Shown: piece by piece, positions 1 through 9,177 of the stretch
How the letters are laid out: the number at the start of each line of letters is the position of its first letter
Position numbering within the stretch: position 1 is the stretch's first letter
Assembly: GCA_003443635.1 (NCBI GenBank)
Contig: CP031964.1
Location: 2,016,321-2,080,320 of the forward strand
Origin: Flavobacteriaceae bacterium
GTDB lineage: Bacteria > Bacteroidota > Bacteroidia > Flavobacteriales > Flavobacteriaceae
DNA: 64,000 nt
Direction: 5' to 3'
The notes under the pieces: model-generated
What the model saw: the letters and a program-made list of their open reading frames with translations, nothing else
The model's database searches: none
Told to the model about the DNA's origin: nothing
Program-made: the position numbers and the translations under genes

Positions 1-374
1 CTATATTTATTTCCCAAATGCATTGTTTTACCATCTGTAGATATAGCCACTTCCCCAGTGCGATCTTCTGCGTATGTCTCATGCCACTTACCATTTTCAT
101 ATTTAATAATATGCGTTTTAGGCTTTTCACCTTTTACCTGTCTGGTAAAAAAGAACTCCTTCATACCAAGTGCAAAAACACCCTCAATTTCCAGATTATC
201 TGTTGAAACCATACCAGGCGCAAACGGTTCTGGAATGAGGCCAGGTGGTTTTTGTCCAAGATAAGAGCTTTCTGAAGCAGAGACATCATTAGTCACAGAT
301 TCCTGTTTTTTGGTATTGCAAGCATTAAGAAATAATGTTCCTGCAATAAGGAACGTAAAATGTATTTTTTGCAT
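1..374 (-). CDS. PD40-like lipoprotein, partial (3' end outside window)
   Basis: The gene runs off the left edge, so only about 124 N-terminal residues are visible. The start ATG at 374 opens a lipoprotein signal peptide ending in LFLNAC, with Cys19 as the lipidated residue. It is followed by [19 protein letters not shown], a segment almost repeated in the next gene, so the two are tandem paralogs. The visible strands resemble the start of a WD40-like/PD40 beta-propeller of the TolB type. It probably sits in the outer or inner membrane facing the periplasm. No enzyme motif is visible and the substrate is unknown. Only 22 bp separate it from the upstream paralog, so co-transcription is likely. 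Confidence 0.75.
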   Translation of the reverse strand, partial: MQKIHFTFLIAGTLFLNACNTKKQESVTNDVSASESSYLGQKPPGLIPEPFAPGMVSTDNLEIEGVFALGMKEFFFTRQVKGEKPKTHIIKYENGKWHETYAEDRTGEVAISTDGKTMHLGNKY

Positions 375-396
375 TGATGACAATTTGTGTTATAGA

Positions 397-1257
397 TTAT
401 TCTTTAGGCCTTAGATCTTCAATCACCTTTGCATCCATCCAATAAGGGTTACCTGCTAAAACTCTACTTCCATCTTCTTTAGTCTTAAAATATCCTCTCC
501 AAAAAGTAAAATACTTTCCATCGGGTGTTACTTTAGGGCGTTGTTCATAGACTGGGGTGTTTATTTGATCGCCCATATTAATTGCTGTTCCCCATGAACC
601 ATCTTTCTGTCTAAAACTAATATAGACATCAGGTCTGTTTTCATTTTCCTTTTCAGCATCCCACATTAAATAGGATTCATCTGGCGCTATAAAAGGATGA
701 GCAATGTACTTCCCTCTATTAATCGCGCTACTCATTTTCTGAGGGGTTTCGTACTTGCCATTTATAAGACGAGAATACCCCATATAACCACTGCCATCCG
801 AATCTAAAACATAGAAATAATACGTTCCTATAGCAGATAGTGTCCCTCCCCAAATAGGAATATCCTTGAAAGGCTCTTGACTATTCAATTCTTTATACCT
901 GGGACTGAACCGCTCTCTATAATTATCGGTGTCAGATGAAGGAATAGATTTTCTAATCCAGTTATCATCTTTGTATTCCATAACAATTAATCTCTCAGGT
1001 TCGCCATTTACTCCACTAGCTCTGGCAAAAGAAAGTTCTGTCATATCTGGTAGAAACAAAACTTCAGTTTCAATATGTTCTTCAGTAGAAACAACACCAG
1101 GTGCAAACAATTTAGGAGTAAGACCTGGTGGTTTTTGCTTCAGATAGCGATTTTCTATAGGTGGAAAATTGGAATTATTTCCTTTCTGTTTTATGCTATT
1201 ACAGGCATTAAGAAATAGTGTTCCTGCAATAAGTAAAATAAAATGTGTTTTTCTCAT
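397..1257 (-). CDS. PD40 (WD40-like) repeat lipoprotein
   Basis: A 286-residue lipoprotein with signal sequence [19 protein letters not shown], so Cys19 is the lipid anchor. A longer upstream frame exists, but it overlaps the 3' end of the preceding gene. The ATG at 1257 was chosen because it matches the start of the downstream paralog (1-374) and puts the signal peptide at the N-terminus; ATG 1263 is an alternative. PD40-type blade motifs are visible, such as AHPFIAPDESYLMWDA and RPKVTPDGKYFTFWRG, typical of TolB-like propellers. No catalytic residues are apparent. It lies 13 bp downstream of the SUMF1-like gene and is probably in its operon. A role in binding or sensing an envelope ligand is inference only. 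Confidence 0.8.
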   Translation of the reverse strand: MRKTHFILLIAGTLFLNACNSIKQKGNNSNFPPIENRYLKQKPPGLTPKLFAPGVVSTEEHIETEVLFLPDMTELSFARASGVNGEPERLIVMEYKDDNWIRKSIPSSDTDNYRERFSPRYKELNSQEPFKDIPIWGGTLSAIGTYYFYVLDSDGSGYMGYSRLINGKYETPQKMSSAINRGKYIAHPFIAPDESYLMWDAEKENENRPDVYISFRQKDGSWGTAINMGDQINTPVYEQRPKVTPDGKYFTFWRGYFKTKEDGSRVLAGNPYWMDAKVIEDLRPKE

Positions 1258-1270
1258 GGTCATTACTTTT

Positions 1271-2020
1271 TTATTCTGAAGCCACACGAAATCCAAAATA
1301 CTCATATACTTCACCACTACTATCATTACCTCCATAACGAAAAGCAAGATTGGTATTGAAGTTCCAGCTACCACTTCGAATTACCCTGGCTTCTCCTTCT
1401 GCAGCTCCTTTAGGATTTTTTTTAGGACTGTTTGCATAATAATCGGCTGCAAATATATCCATACACCATTCCCAAACATTACCACTCATATCGTAAAGTC
1501 CTAATTCATTGGCTTTTTTACCTGCTACTGGATGAGCTTTATTATTTGAATTGTCTCTAAACCAACCTACTTCATCTATATTGTTTCCTCCACTATGCTT
1601 ATATCCTTTGGATTTTTTGCCTCCACGTGCAGCATATTCCCATTCAGCTTCGTAAGGAAGTCGTACTTTTTTACCTAGTTTATTAGAAAGCCAATTCGTA
1701 TAATTAATAGCATCTTGCCAAGTTACATTTACTATGGGGTAATTATCTTGCCAACCCCAACTAGGTTCTTTGGGCATAGTTACTCCTGTTTCATTGCAAT
1801 AATAGCGATATTGTGCAACGGTAACTTCGGTTTCACTTATACGAAAACTATTTAGATTTACTTTGTGAGTAGGTCGTTGATTTTCTCTACCTAAACCTGT
1901 TTCGTCTCCCATTATAAAAGCTCCGCCTTTTATATGAACAAATTTTGGCAGCTTTTGTCCAAAGCTAATACCTGTTATAAATAGAAGAATTAAACATAAT
2001 AATCGTGTTATTTTTTTCAT
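1271..2020 (-). CDS. Formylglycine-generating-enzyme (SUMF1/FGE-sulfatase) family secreted protein
   Basis: About 249 residues. The start at 2020 (MKKITRLLCLILLFITGISFG) gives a clean signal peptide; a longer frame from 2056 does not. The mature part shows the SUMF1 fold landmarks in order: GGAFIMGDETG, an EVTVAQYRYYC segment, PIVNVTWQDAINYTNWLS, VRLPYEAEWEYAARGG, DMSGNVWEWCMD and a terminal FGFRVA. True FGEs oxidise a sulfatase Cys to formylglycine using a copper-binding Cys pair. Most secreted bacterial members, such as GldJ/GldK-like and ergothioneine-type proteins, do not, and no sulfatase gene is in the window. I therefore assign the fold, not the reaction. It probably heads an operon with the two PD40 lipoproteins downstream. 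Confidence 0.85.
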   Translation of the reverse strand: MKKITRLLCLILLFITGISFGQKLPKFVHIKGGAFIMGDETGLGRENQRPTHKVNLNSFRISETEVTVAQYRYYCNETGVTMPKEPSWGWQDNYPIVNVTWQDAINYTNWLSNKLGKKVRLPYEAEWEYAARGGKKSKGYKHSGGNNIDEVGWFRDNSNNKAHPVAGKKANELGLYDMSGNVWEWCMDIFAADYYANSPKKNPKGAAEGEARVIRSGSWNFNTNLAFRYGGNDSSGEVYEYFGFRVASE

Positions 2021-2139
2021 TGTTTTTAGTTTTATTATTTTCAACATATAGTACATACTATTTCAATCTATGTATGTTATTTTACAAACATATCAAGTAA
2101 AATCAATGAAAAATTGTAAAATGGACGAACCGTGTCTTC

Positions 2140-2177
2140 TAACAGAAATAAATGTTTTAGTAACGGAAAATCTGTTA
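2140..2177. promoter_or_regulatory. Inverted repeat in divergent promoter region
   Basis: TAACAGA at 2140-2146 and TCTGTTA at 2171-2177 form perfect 7-bp arms separated by 24 bp. They lie between the divergent SUMF1-like gene (start 2020) and the histidine kinase (start 2269). It could be a regulator site or a leader hairpin. The arms are short, so chance occurrence is possible. Confidence 0.25.
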
Positions 2178-2268
2178 ACTCCGTAGAAAGTATAAATTGA
2201 GCATTAGATTATTAAGATTCGTCTTTTTTAATAAAGTACCAGGTTCTTATTTTATATATTTATACGCT

Positions 2269-3348
2269 ATGGCTAAAAGGAAAAATATAATTGATTGGGT
2301 TGTTCAGAACAGGTTAGTTTCACACTTTATATTTTGGTCTATACTGTTTATAAGTTTACCGTTATTGGCTGCATTAAATGATGGAAGCATAAAAAAAGCT
2401 ATCATCTTCTCAAATCTAACCTATTTACCTGCCCAATTATTAGCCAGTTATTTTCTACTTTATTATCAAGTTCCTAAACTTTTATTCAAAAAAAAATACT
2501 TCAAGTTTGTAGTGTCTTTTTTAATATCTGCATACGTATTTTTAGTTATTTCTGAGCTTTTCTATTTGTATTTGTTTGAAGTATTTAGCCCTAACGATAG
2601 CAACGATAAAACTTTTATAGAAATATTAAACTCCCCATTTCATTTGGCTGTAGTTTATTTTCCCAGAGTATATGTTGTTGTTTTCTTAATGTTTATAGTA
2701 AAAGCTTTTAAGGATCGTTTTGAAGAGCGTCACCAGTTAGAAGTCTTACAAAAAGAAAAGGCGAATACCGAGCTTAAATTTTTAAAAGCGCAAACTAACC
2801 CCCATTTTTTGTTTAATACTCTAAATAATCTATATTCATTAACACTAGAAAAATCTGAAAAAGCTCCTGAAGTCGTTTTAAAATTATCTGATATGCTAGA
2901 TTATATGTTGTATCGGTGTAAAGATCCTGAGGTGCCAGTAAAGCAGGAAATTGATTTGATACAAGATTATATAGACTTAGAATCATTACGTTATGGTAAT
3001 AAGTTAACATTGAGTTTTACACACCATCTTCATGACCCTAATGTGATGATAGCGCCTTTAATCTTAATATCATTTGTCGAAAATGCTTTTAAACATGGTG
3101 CAAGTAATAATCTAAACAATTCGGTAATTAATATTGAATTAACTACAGATCAAAACCAACTTTGTTTTAAAGTTTTTAACACCCTACCTGTTAATACGCA
3201 AGACAATAAAGTAGACTCTTCCCGTTCTGGAATTGGGTTTTCCAATTCGCAAAGGCAATTGGAACTAAATTATAAAAATAATTATGATTTGAAAAACACA
3301 AAGACAGGTACTAGTTTTGAGATTGTATTAACTATTAATTTGAAATGA
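2269..3348 (+). CDS. LytS/YehU-type sensor histidine kinase
   Basis: A 359-residue membrane kinase. The ATG at 2269 (MAKRKNIIDW) is preferred to an upstream TTG at 2197. Four hydrophobic segments fill the first 150 residues, as in the integral-membrane sensors of this class. A short coiled coil leads into the His_kinase domain with KAQTNPHFLFNTLNNLYSL, where His179 is the predicted phosphorylation site. The ATP-binding region shows a N-box (SFVENAFKHGA) and a late GIGFSN glycine motif. The response-regulator gene starts 1 bp after this stop, so the two are one transcript and cognate partners. The signal sensed is unknown. The kinase is divergent from the SUMF1/PD40 operon, which is a plausible target. 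Confidence 0.92.
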   Translation: MAKRKNIIDWVVQNRLVSHFIFWSILFISLPLLAALNDGSIKKAIIFSNLTYLPAQLLASYFLLYYQVPKLLFKKKYFKFVVSFLISAYVFLVISELFYLYLFEVFSPNDSNDKTFIEILNSPFHLAVVYFPRVYVVVFLMFIVKAFKDRFEERHQLEVLQKEKANTELKFLKAQTNPHFLFNTLNNLYSLTLEKSEKAPEVVLKLSDMLDYMLYRCKDPEVPVKQEIDLIQDYIDLESLRYGNKLTLSFTHHLHDPNVMIAPLILISFVENAFKHGASNNLNNSVINIELTTDQNQLCFKVFNTLPVNTQDNKVDSSRSGIGFSNSQRQLELNYKNNYDLKNTKTGTSFEIVLTINLK

Positions 3349-3349
3349 T

Positions 3350-4060
3350 ATGGGAATAAAATGTGTTGTTATAGATGATGAACCTCTAGCTATTAAAGTG
3401 CTTGAAAAACATATAAAACAAGTTCCTGAACTAGAGCTTATAGCAACCTTTGATAATCCTATTACCGCTGGGCAGTTTCTTCAAAGTAATGTTGTTAATC
3501 TCTTGTTTTTAGACATTCAAATGCCTGTGGTTACTGGTATTGACTTTATAAAAAATACGAGTATACAGCCCAAAGTGATATTAACAACAGCCTACAGAGA
3601 ATATGCTTTAGAAGGCTATGAATTAGATATCATTGACTATTTATTAAAGCCAATATCCTTTATTCGGTTTTATAAAGCCATAAATAAGTACAATGCGTTG
3701 AATGCAAGCACCCAACATACTTTAGGTGAGCCATTAGAAATAAATAATGGCACAGTAGATCACATCTTTGTAAATTCAAACAAAAGGATGATTAGAATTG
3801 AGCTTGGTACTATTTTATATATAGATAGTATTAAAGATTATGTACGGATACACACTACAAATGATACCATAACCACAAAAGATAAAATAAGCACTTTTGT
3901 ACAAAAACTATCTGCAGATTTTTTAAGGGTTCATCGTTCTTATATTATAAACACTAAAAAAATTGCTTCTTTAACCGCAAAAGATGTTGTTTTACTTGGA
4001 GGTATTGAAATCCCTATTGGCGCTTCTTATAAAGAAATTATTAAATTGATTAATAATTAA
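3350..4060 (+). CDS. LytTR-family response regulator
   Basis: A 236-residue cytoplasmic transcription factor. The N-terminal receiver domain has the acidic pair D9/D10, phospho-acceptor Asp55 in LLFLDIQMP, the switch region TTAYREYALEG and Lys100 in DYLLKP. A linker precedes a C-terminal LytTR DNA-binding domain (about 138-236) with the family signatures LYIDSIKDYVRI and FLRVHRSYIIN. It is translationally close to the histidine kinase (1-bp gap), so it is almost certainly that kinase's partner. LytTR proteins usually bind paired direct repeats upstream of envelope or secreted-product genes; the regulon here is unknown. Confidence 0.93.
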   Translation: MGIKCVVIDDEPLAIKVLEKHIKQVPELELIATFDNPITAGQFLQSNVVNLLFLDIQMPVVTGIDFIKNTSIQPKVILTTAYREYALEGYELDIIDYLLKPISFIRFYKAINKYNALNASTQHTLGEPLEINNGTVDHIFVNSNKRMIRIELGTILYIDSIKDYVRIHTTNDTITTKDKISTFVQKLSADFLRVHRSYIINTKKIASLTAKDVVLLGGIEIPIGASYKEIIKLINN

Positions 4061-4376
4061 TAACGTTAAAACTTTAATTATTTAGACCTTTCTGATAACC
4101 TTCATCATTTATTTATCTATATTAAAGAATTAAGAACGCCTTATACATGACTGTGAATCAATTAAATGTATGTTTGACTTATATTTATCTTTTTATTAAT
4201 AAAAAAATATTACTCGATTAATATTTACTTGATAAATATGAAAATAGATTACGTTGTACTAGCTATGTAGTTCATCGATGAAACTCCTTTTCAGCGAAAA
4301 AAAACTATAACACAACAAACAAATTTGATATAAAATGTAGCAATTACGATCTTTAATTATGTTAAACCCTTAATCT
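4061..4376. other. Intergenic region, 316 bp
   Basis: No protein-coding frame or RNA gene is supported. It is very AT-rich. A TATGTTTG at 4169-4176 matches the Bacteroidota TAnnTTTG -7 consensus and could drive the small gene at 4377 with a leader of about 200 nt, or a small RNA. No convincing terminator follows the response-regulator gene. Confidence 0.4.
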
Positions 4377-4652
4377 ATGGACGCGAATCTATCACTATTC
4401 AATCAGATCAATAGTTTATCGTATTGGTTTTTATTAGAGAGTAATTATAAAAGTTCTATAATGTTTGATGCTGAAAAAGACACCTATTATATAAAAATAA
4501 AAAAAGGTAGTCAACGACTTTACACACATCATATTAGTCATTTTAGTACTAAAAACAAACGTTTTTTACAATTTGAATTGGCAGCTATTGTTAATAGTTT
4601 ACTCCACATTAAAGAAACTATTGTTAGCAAACAAAAAAAAATAGCTAATTGA
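4377..4652 (+). CDS. Small hypothetical protein (91 aa)
   Basis: I do not recognise this protein. It is 91 residues with no signal peptide, no membrane segment and no Cys. The middle (FDAEKDTYYIKIKKGSQRLY) looks like a two-stranded beta hairpin, and the C-terminal half is likely helical with a basic tail (KQKKIAN). The frame is closed by a stop and preceded by an A-rich stretch. It is isolated by long AT-rich spacers on both sides and has no obvious operon partner. It is probably a real gene because codon use looks normal for the window, but function cannot be assigned. Confidence 0.55.
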   Translation: MDANLSLFNQINSLSYWFLLESNYKSSIMFDAEKDTYYIKIKKGSQRLYTHHISHFSTKNKRFLQFELAAIVNSLLHIKETIVSKQKKIAN

Positions 4653-4922
4653 ATGGTTTTGAAACTACATTAGTGCAGGTTTTTTTTAATAAGAAAGACC
4701 TCTATTAATATTTTTAATTGCTTTTCAATTTAAATTGATTATTTAAAAAATCTGCCCCTCAAAACTATAAGTAAGATACCATTCAAAGAATAAACAACTA
4801 TAATATTAACTAAAAAAAAACCTACACAACTTATATTGTTAACTTTTGTGAAACTATTTTAACAAATAGTTAAGCTAATAAATATGAATTTTTATTGGTT
4901 GTGAACTAAAAGAACTTGTTCT

Positions 4923-5384
4923 TTATTTTACTAGTGTAACTTTTACAGCATTCATTCCTTTTTGCCCTTTTTCCAGTTCAAAAGAAACTTTGTCATTTTC
5001 AGTAATTTCATCAACTAAGCCACTAACATGGGTAAAGTATTTTTCTTGATTTTCAGCATCAACTATAAATCCAAACCCTTTTGAAGAATCAAAAAACGAT
5101 ACTGTTCCATTTCTAATTGGATCAATTTCTTCTTTATCTCCTGCTAATGTTTTTGGAATACTTATTTCAATACTCTCAGCTTGTACTTTAATTTTTCTAG
5201 AAGGATCTGGCGGAGTATCTGTTAAATTACCATTATGATCTACATAGGCAAATTCAATTCCCTTTTTTCCATTCTCTTTCGCTTCAGCTTTTCGAGCTTC
5301 CATTTTCTTTCTCTTATCCTCACGTTTTTTTAAACGTTTTTTTTCTTTTTCACTCTTGTTAAATGTCTGTTGCGATTTTGCCAT
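4923..5384 (-). CDS. Cold-shock-domain protein with basic N-terminal extension
   Basis: A 153-residue RNA-binding protein. Residues 1-45 are an extremely Lys/Arg/Glu-rich helix (KSEKEKKRLKKREDKRKKME). The C-terminal 65 residues are a cold-shock domain (OB-fold) beginning GTVSFFDSSKGFGFI, which carries the RNP1-type motif, then YFTHVSGL as RNP2. Classical CspA proteins are about 70 residues, so the N-terminal half is a lineage-type extension seen in Bacteroidota. It follows the DbpA-like helicase on the same strand after 125 bp. That is a functional pairing, since both remodel RNA structure, for example at low temperature. The 5385-5509 spacer may hold its own promoter or a structured leader; no clear element was seen. 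Confidence 0.92.
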   Translation of the reverse strand: MAKSQQTFNKSEKEKKRLKKREDKRKKMEARKAEAKENGKKGIEFAYVDHNGNLTDTPPDPSRKIKVQAESIEISIPKTLAGDKEEIDPIRNGTVSFFDSSKGFGFIVDAENQEKYFTHVSGLVDEITENDKVSFELEKGQKGMNAVKVTLVK

Positions 5385-5509
5385 TCTTTTATTTCAAAAT
5401 TTTAATCAATATTAGTAATTATCATTCAAAGATATCTCTTTACTTTAAACTATAAAGGGTATTATCCCTAGTTTTTTATATTAGCACAATTAAGATACTA
5501 TATTTTAGA

Positions 5510-6826
5510 TTAAATAATAGTAATTCTTACTTTTTTCTTTTTTAATCGAGTATTATTTAATTTAGAAACTAAGCTAGCAGCAATATTTGCTGGGATAGCT
5601 ACAAATGCACAATCTTGTTTTAGCTCAATAAGGCCTAACTGATCTTTTGTAATATTACCTTGTTTAAAAAATAATCCAGCGATATCGCCTTTTGATATCT
5701 TATCTTTTCTTCCTCCAGAAATAAATAGAGTTTCCCAATTCATTATTTTTTTCTTAGCGTTGGGAAGAAGAGTTACATCTTTCATTTCAGAATTTTGAAT
5801 AAATTCTGGTAAACTCTCATCTTTCCATTTAATAATATATGCGATCCCTTCTTCAGATACCCTAGCTGTTCTGCCATTTCTGTGAATAAACTCCTCTTTA
5901 AATAGAGGTAATTCATAATGAATAATATTTTTCATTTCTGGAACATCAATCCCTCTTGCTGCTAAATCGGTTGCAATTAATAATGGATTGGTTCCATTTC
6001 TAAATTTAATTAGAGAGCGCTCTCTATCTTTTTGTTCCATTCCACCATTAAAACAGCTATGACGTATATTTTTACTTTCTAAAAAAGCGCTTACACTTTG
6101 TATACTGTTTTTTAAATTACAAAATATAATACCTTGTTGGTTTCCTATGTAATTTAATAGTTGTAATAAAGTATCCAACTTATTTTTATCTGGAGAAATA
6201 ACTGTTTTTAAGGTTAATTTTGAAGCTGAAACATTTAAATAGTTAATAATATTTGGGTTTTGTAAACCAACAAAATTTGGAATGGATATACCCTGTGTTG
6301 CAGAAGTTAATATGCGATTATTTAATGCAGGTAGCTTACTAATAATATACTTCATTTCGTGTTCAAAACCCACTTCTAGTGATTTATCAAATTCATCTAA
6401 AATTAAAGTATGAATATTATTTCTTAAAAAACGATTATTATCAAAGTGATCAGCAATTCTTCCAGGAGTACCTATTAAAATTGCTGGTAAATGTTTCAAC
6501 TCTATTTTATCTTTTGAAATTGATCTACCTCCGTAAACGGCATTTACTTTATAACCGGACCCCATAGAGCGAATGACTTGTTCGATTTGAATTGCAAGCT
6601 CTCTAGATGGGACTAATATTAATACTTGAATATCTGCACATTCTATATCTAATTTGTCAAGCAATGGCAACGAAAAAGCTAATGTTTTTCCTGTTCCAGT
6701 TGGGGACAATAAAATTGTATTCGCATTTTTACTAATGCTAGAATGTGCTTCTTTTTGCATAGCATTTAATTCAGAAATATTTAATTTATTTAATATCTCT
6801 TCTTGCCTTTTTATTTGATTGGTCAT
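5510..6826 (-). CDS. DbpA-like DEAD-box RNA helicase
   Basis: A 438-residue cytoplasmic RNA helicase. Ordered motifs are Walker A SPTGTGKT (41-48), PSRELAIQ (Ia), GTPGR (Ib), motif II as DEFD (144-147, not DEAD), SAT (175-177), ATDLAARGID (V) and HRNGRTAR (VI). The last 70 residues (from about GGRKDKISKGDIAGLF) match the RRM-like RNA-binding domain of DbpA, which targets 23S rRNA hairpin 92 during large-subunit assembly. A Q-motif-like ELNAMQKEA is near the N-terminus. Ribosome biogenesis or mRNA unwinding is the likely role. The gene precedes a cold-shock-domain gene on the same strand, consistent with cold-responsive RNA metabolism. Confidence 0.93.
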   Translation of the reverse strand: MTNQIKRQEEILNKLNISELNAMQKEAHSSISKNANTILLSPTGTGKTLAFSLPLLDKLDIECADIQVLILVPSRELAIQIEQVIRSMGSGYKVNAVYGGRSISKDKIELKHLPAILIGTPGRIADHFDNNRFLRNNIHTLILDEFDKSLEVGFEHEMKYIISKLPALNNRILTSATQGISIPNFVGLQNPNIINYLNVSASKLTLKTVISPDKNKLDTLLQLLNYIGNQQGIIFCNLKNSIQSVSAFLESKNIRHSCFNGGMEQKDRERSLIKFRNGTNPLLIATDLAARGIDVPEMKNIIHYELPLFKEEFIHRNGRTARVSEEGIAYIIKWKDESLPEFIQNSEMKDVTLLPNAKKKIMNWETLFISGGRKDKISKGDIAGLFFKQGNITKDQLGLIELKQDCAFVAIPANIAASLVSKLNNTRLKKKKVRITII

Positions 6827-7049
6827 TTATTTAAATTATAAATGTAATTTAGTTAACCAAGCAAAGATAGTTACTGTTAAAATTAGATAGCTATAAATAA
6901 CAATCATAATTTGTGATTACCTTCCTGTTTATTAGGAAAATAATTTATTTTTTTTGCAAAAAATAAAACCTGATTAGCGTAAAAATCATTATAAGTGTAA
7001 CATTTTAATTAATATTTAATCTGTATGATATTAAACTAAAAATATTAAT

Positions 7050-9077
7050 ATGCAACTTATAAAATCAATAAGCTCTTTACTACTACTATTATTATCTTAC
7101 AGCAACAAAGCACAAAATTTACAAACTCATAATATTATTTACAGTAATCCTATTGACACTACTATAAAAATAGATGGTAATATCAATGATTGGCCATCTA
7201 ATTTAAATCATTATCCAATTGAAAAACCTTTGCAAAGAATTAATAATAAAAATGAAGGGAATTTTTCTGCTTATTTTATGACTGGATATAATTTAAACCA
7301 AAACGCATTGTATCTAGCTATAGTGGTGGAAGACGATATGTATTTTTCAGATAAAGATAACCCAAGTATAAGAAATCAAGATTCGTATTCACTATATCTT
7401 AATGAGAAATATTCACGAGTTGGATCAGGTGTTGGTTATTATGCCATTACTGAAAATTATAAAGAGCTTATGAATGCTTCAAATAATTGGGATCCAAAAT
7501 TAAAAGAACTCCTTGATTGGAAAAAAGTTGATTATAAAATAAGTACAAAAGATAAACAAAGGATTTATGAATTAAAAATTACATTACAAAAACCAATATA
7601 TGATGGTAGGGTTATTGGATTAGATCATATAATAAATGATGTAGACAAGGACTCACAAACTAGATATGGGTGGGTTAATAGCAGTAATAAAGATGCTACT
7701 TCTCAGCCTGGAAAAATAGGTGCTCTAGTATTTCATGAAAACCCTAGAAAGTTAGGAACAATTACTGGTAAGGTTAGCTGGAGGGATAGTGCAATAACTA
7801 CCAAACCAGAAGGAGTAATTTTAACTTCTAAAAAAAACAATAGGTTTTGGATATATCTTCCAGTTGATAATGATGGAAGATTTTCTACACTTTTACCTAA
7901 AGGAGAATATGTTTTGACACCAGGAAAACTTGCTTTTTTTAGCGGCTATACCTTTTATAAAGCAAATAGTTCTATAACTAAAACCATTAAAGTCAAAGAA
8001 GGTATTTTAAATGATGAAGTAAATTATTATTTACAACCAGAAAAGACACCCTATTTTGAAGAAGAAGGAAACTTTTTATATGATATAAGTGAAAATGGAA
8101 AGCAAAAAATCGACGAAACTATTAAAGCACATATGCAGTTTTACGGTATTGAAGGTGTTGCATTTGCAGCATTAAAAAATGGAAAAATAACTTATCACAA
8201 TACTTATGGAGTAAAAAACAATTATACTAAGGAGAAAGTTACAGAAGAAACACTTTTTGAAGTGGCATCCATTACAAAACCAGTATTCGCATATGCTGTC
8301 TTACGATTATATGAAAAGGGATTAATCGATCTAGATAAACCTTTATATGAATACCTTCCTTTTGATATAATTTCTGATGATGAGTATTCAAAATTGATAA
8401 CTGCACGAATTGTATTATCTCACCAAACAGGATTACCAAATTGGAGGCGAAATGGAGTTTTAAAATTTAAATTTAAACCTGGGACAACTTTTGGTTATTC
8501 TGGCGAAGGTTATGAGTACTTAAAACGAGTTATAGAAAAAATAACTAATAAAGAAATTAATGAAGTTTTAAATGAAGAAGTAGTTACCCCACTTGAATTA
8601 GAGCATATGTATTTTAAAAAAAATGAATATGCTGCTAAATACAAATCAAGTGGACATTATAATTCTTATCCTGGGAAAATTGATTTACCTGAAAATCCAT
8701 GGGTAGCTGGTTGCTTAATTACTAATGCTAAATCTTTTGCAAAATTTATAATTGCTTTGCAAAATCGTAAAGGATTAAAACCAGAAACTTTTGAAATGAT
8801 GCTATCTTATCATACTAATGTACCTCAGGATTTTAGAGAAAATATTTGGGGATTTGATGAATATATGGGTTTAGGTCTTTTTGTTGAAAAAACACCTTTT
8901 GGTAATGTGTTAAGGCATAGTGGCGATAATGGTGATTTTCAAGCTGTTTTTAAACTATATGATGATTTAGATATGGCATACATTATTATGTTAAATAGCA
9001 ATAGTGGACATTTTCTTCTTGATAATATTGAAAAAATCTTAATAGATGTAGATGAATTAAGTAAAATTAAACAGTGA
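7050..9077 (+). CDS. Secreted CBM9-like / beta-lactamase-family serine hydrolase fusion
   Basis: A 675-residue secreted protein in three parts. A signal peptide (1-21) is followed by a CBM9/DOMON-like domain (about 35-230; IDGNINDWPS, then ALYLAIVVEDD). Next comes a small carboxypeptidase-regulatory-like beta-sandwich (about 235-330; GTITGKVSWRD to GEYVLTPGKLAF). Last is a class C beta-lactamase/penicillin-binding fold (about 350-665) with SxxK as SITK (Ser407, Lys410), YSG at 483-485 in place of YxN, and HSG near the C-terminus replacing KTG. These features fit serine esterases or D-amino-peptidases of the AmpC-like family. A true beta-lactamase is unlikely. The substrate may be a glycan-linked or peptidic compound held by the N-terminal domain; that is inference. 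Confidence 0.85.
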   Translation: MQLIKSISSLLLLLLSYSNKAQNLQTHNIIYSNPIDTTIKIDGNINDWPSNLNHYPIEKPLQRINNKNEGNFSAYFMTGYNLNQNALYLAIVVEDDMYFSDKDNPSIRNQDSYSLYLNEKYSRVGSGVGYYAITENYKELMNASNNWDPKLKELLDWKKVDYKISTKDKQRIYELKITLQKPIYDGRVIGLDHIINDVDKDSQTRYGWVNSSNKDATSQPGKIGALVFHENPRKLGTITGKVSWRDSAITTKPEGVILTSKKNNRFWIYLPVDNDGRFSTLLPKGEYVLTPGKLAFFSGYTFYKANSSITKTIKVKEGILNDEVNYYLQPEKTPYFEEEGNFLYDISENGKQKIDETIKAHMQFYGIEGVAFAALKNGKITYHNTYGVKNNYTKEKVTEETLFEVASITKPVFAYAVLRLYEKGLIDLDKPLYEYLPFDIISDDEYSKLITARIVLSHQTGLPNWRRNGVLKFKFKPGTTFGYSGEGYEYLKRVIEKITNKEINEVLNEEVVTPLELEHMYFKKNEYAAKYKSSGHYNSYPGKIDLPENPWVAGCLITNAKSFAKFIIALQNRKGLKPETFEMMLSYHTNVPQDFRENIWGFDEYMGLGLFVEKTPFGNVLRHSGDNGDFQAVFKLYDDLDMAYIIMLNSNSGHFLLDNIEKILIDVDELSKIKQ

Positions 9078-9177
9078 GTAAATAGAAGTATACCTTTATG
9101 ACAGTCTTTTTTTGAAAAATACTTTAAGAAACAGCTAGTGGTATTATTGTAATAAATTTGAATAGGTATATTTACAA

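Noticed and set aside
1271-2020. True sulfatase-modifying enzyme
   Set aside because: No sulfatase is encoded nearby, and the SUMF1 fold is used by many secreted proteins without this reaction.
2197-2268. TTG-initiated extension of the histidine kinase
   Set aside because: The ATG at 2269 gives the usual start for this family and the extra 24 residues look non-coding.
4909-4924. AAAGAA-cttg-TTCTTT as terminator for the cold-shock gene
   Set aside because: Very short AT-rich stem overlapping the stop codon; not convincing.
7050-9077. Beta-lactamase (antibiotic resistance) call
   Set aside because: The motifs (YSG, HSG) and the added CBM9-like domain fit serine esterases or peptidases of the AmpC fold better than a true beta-lactamase.
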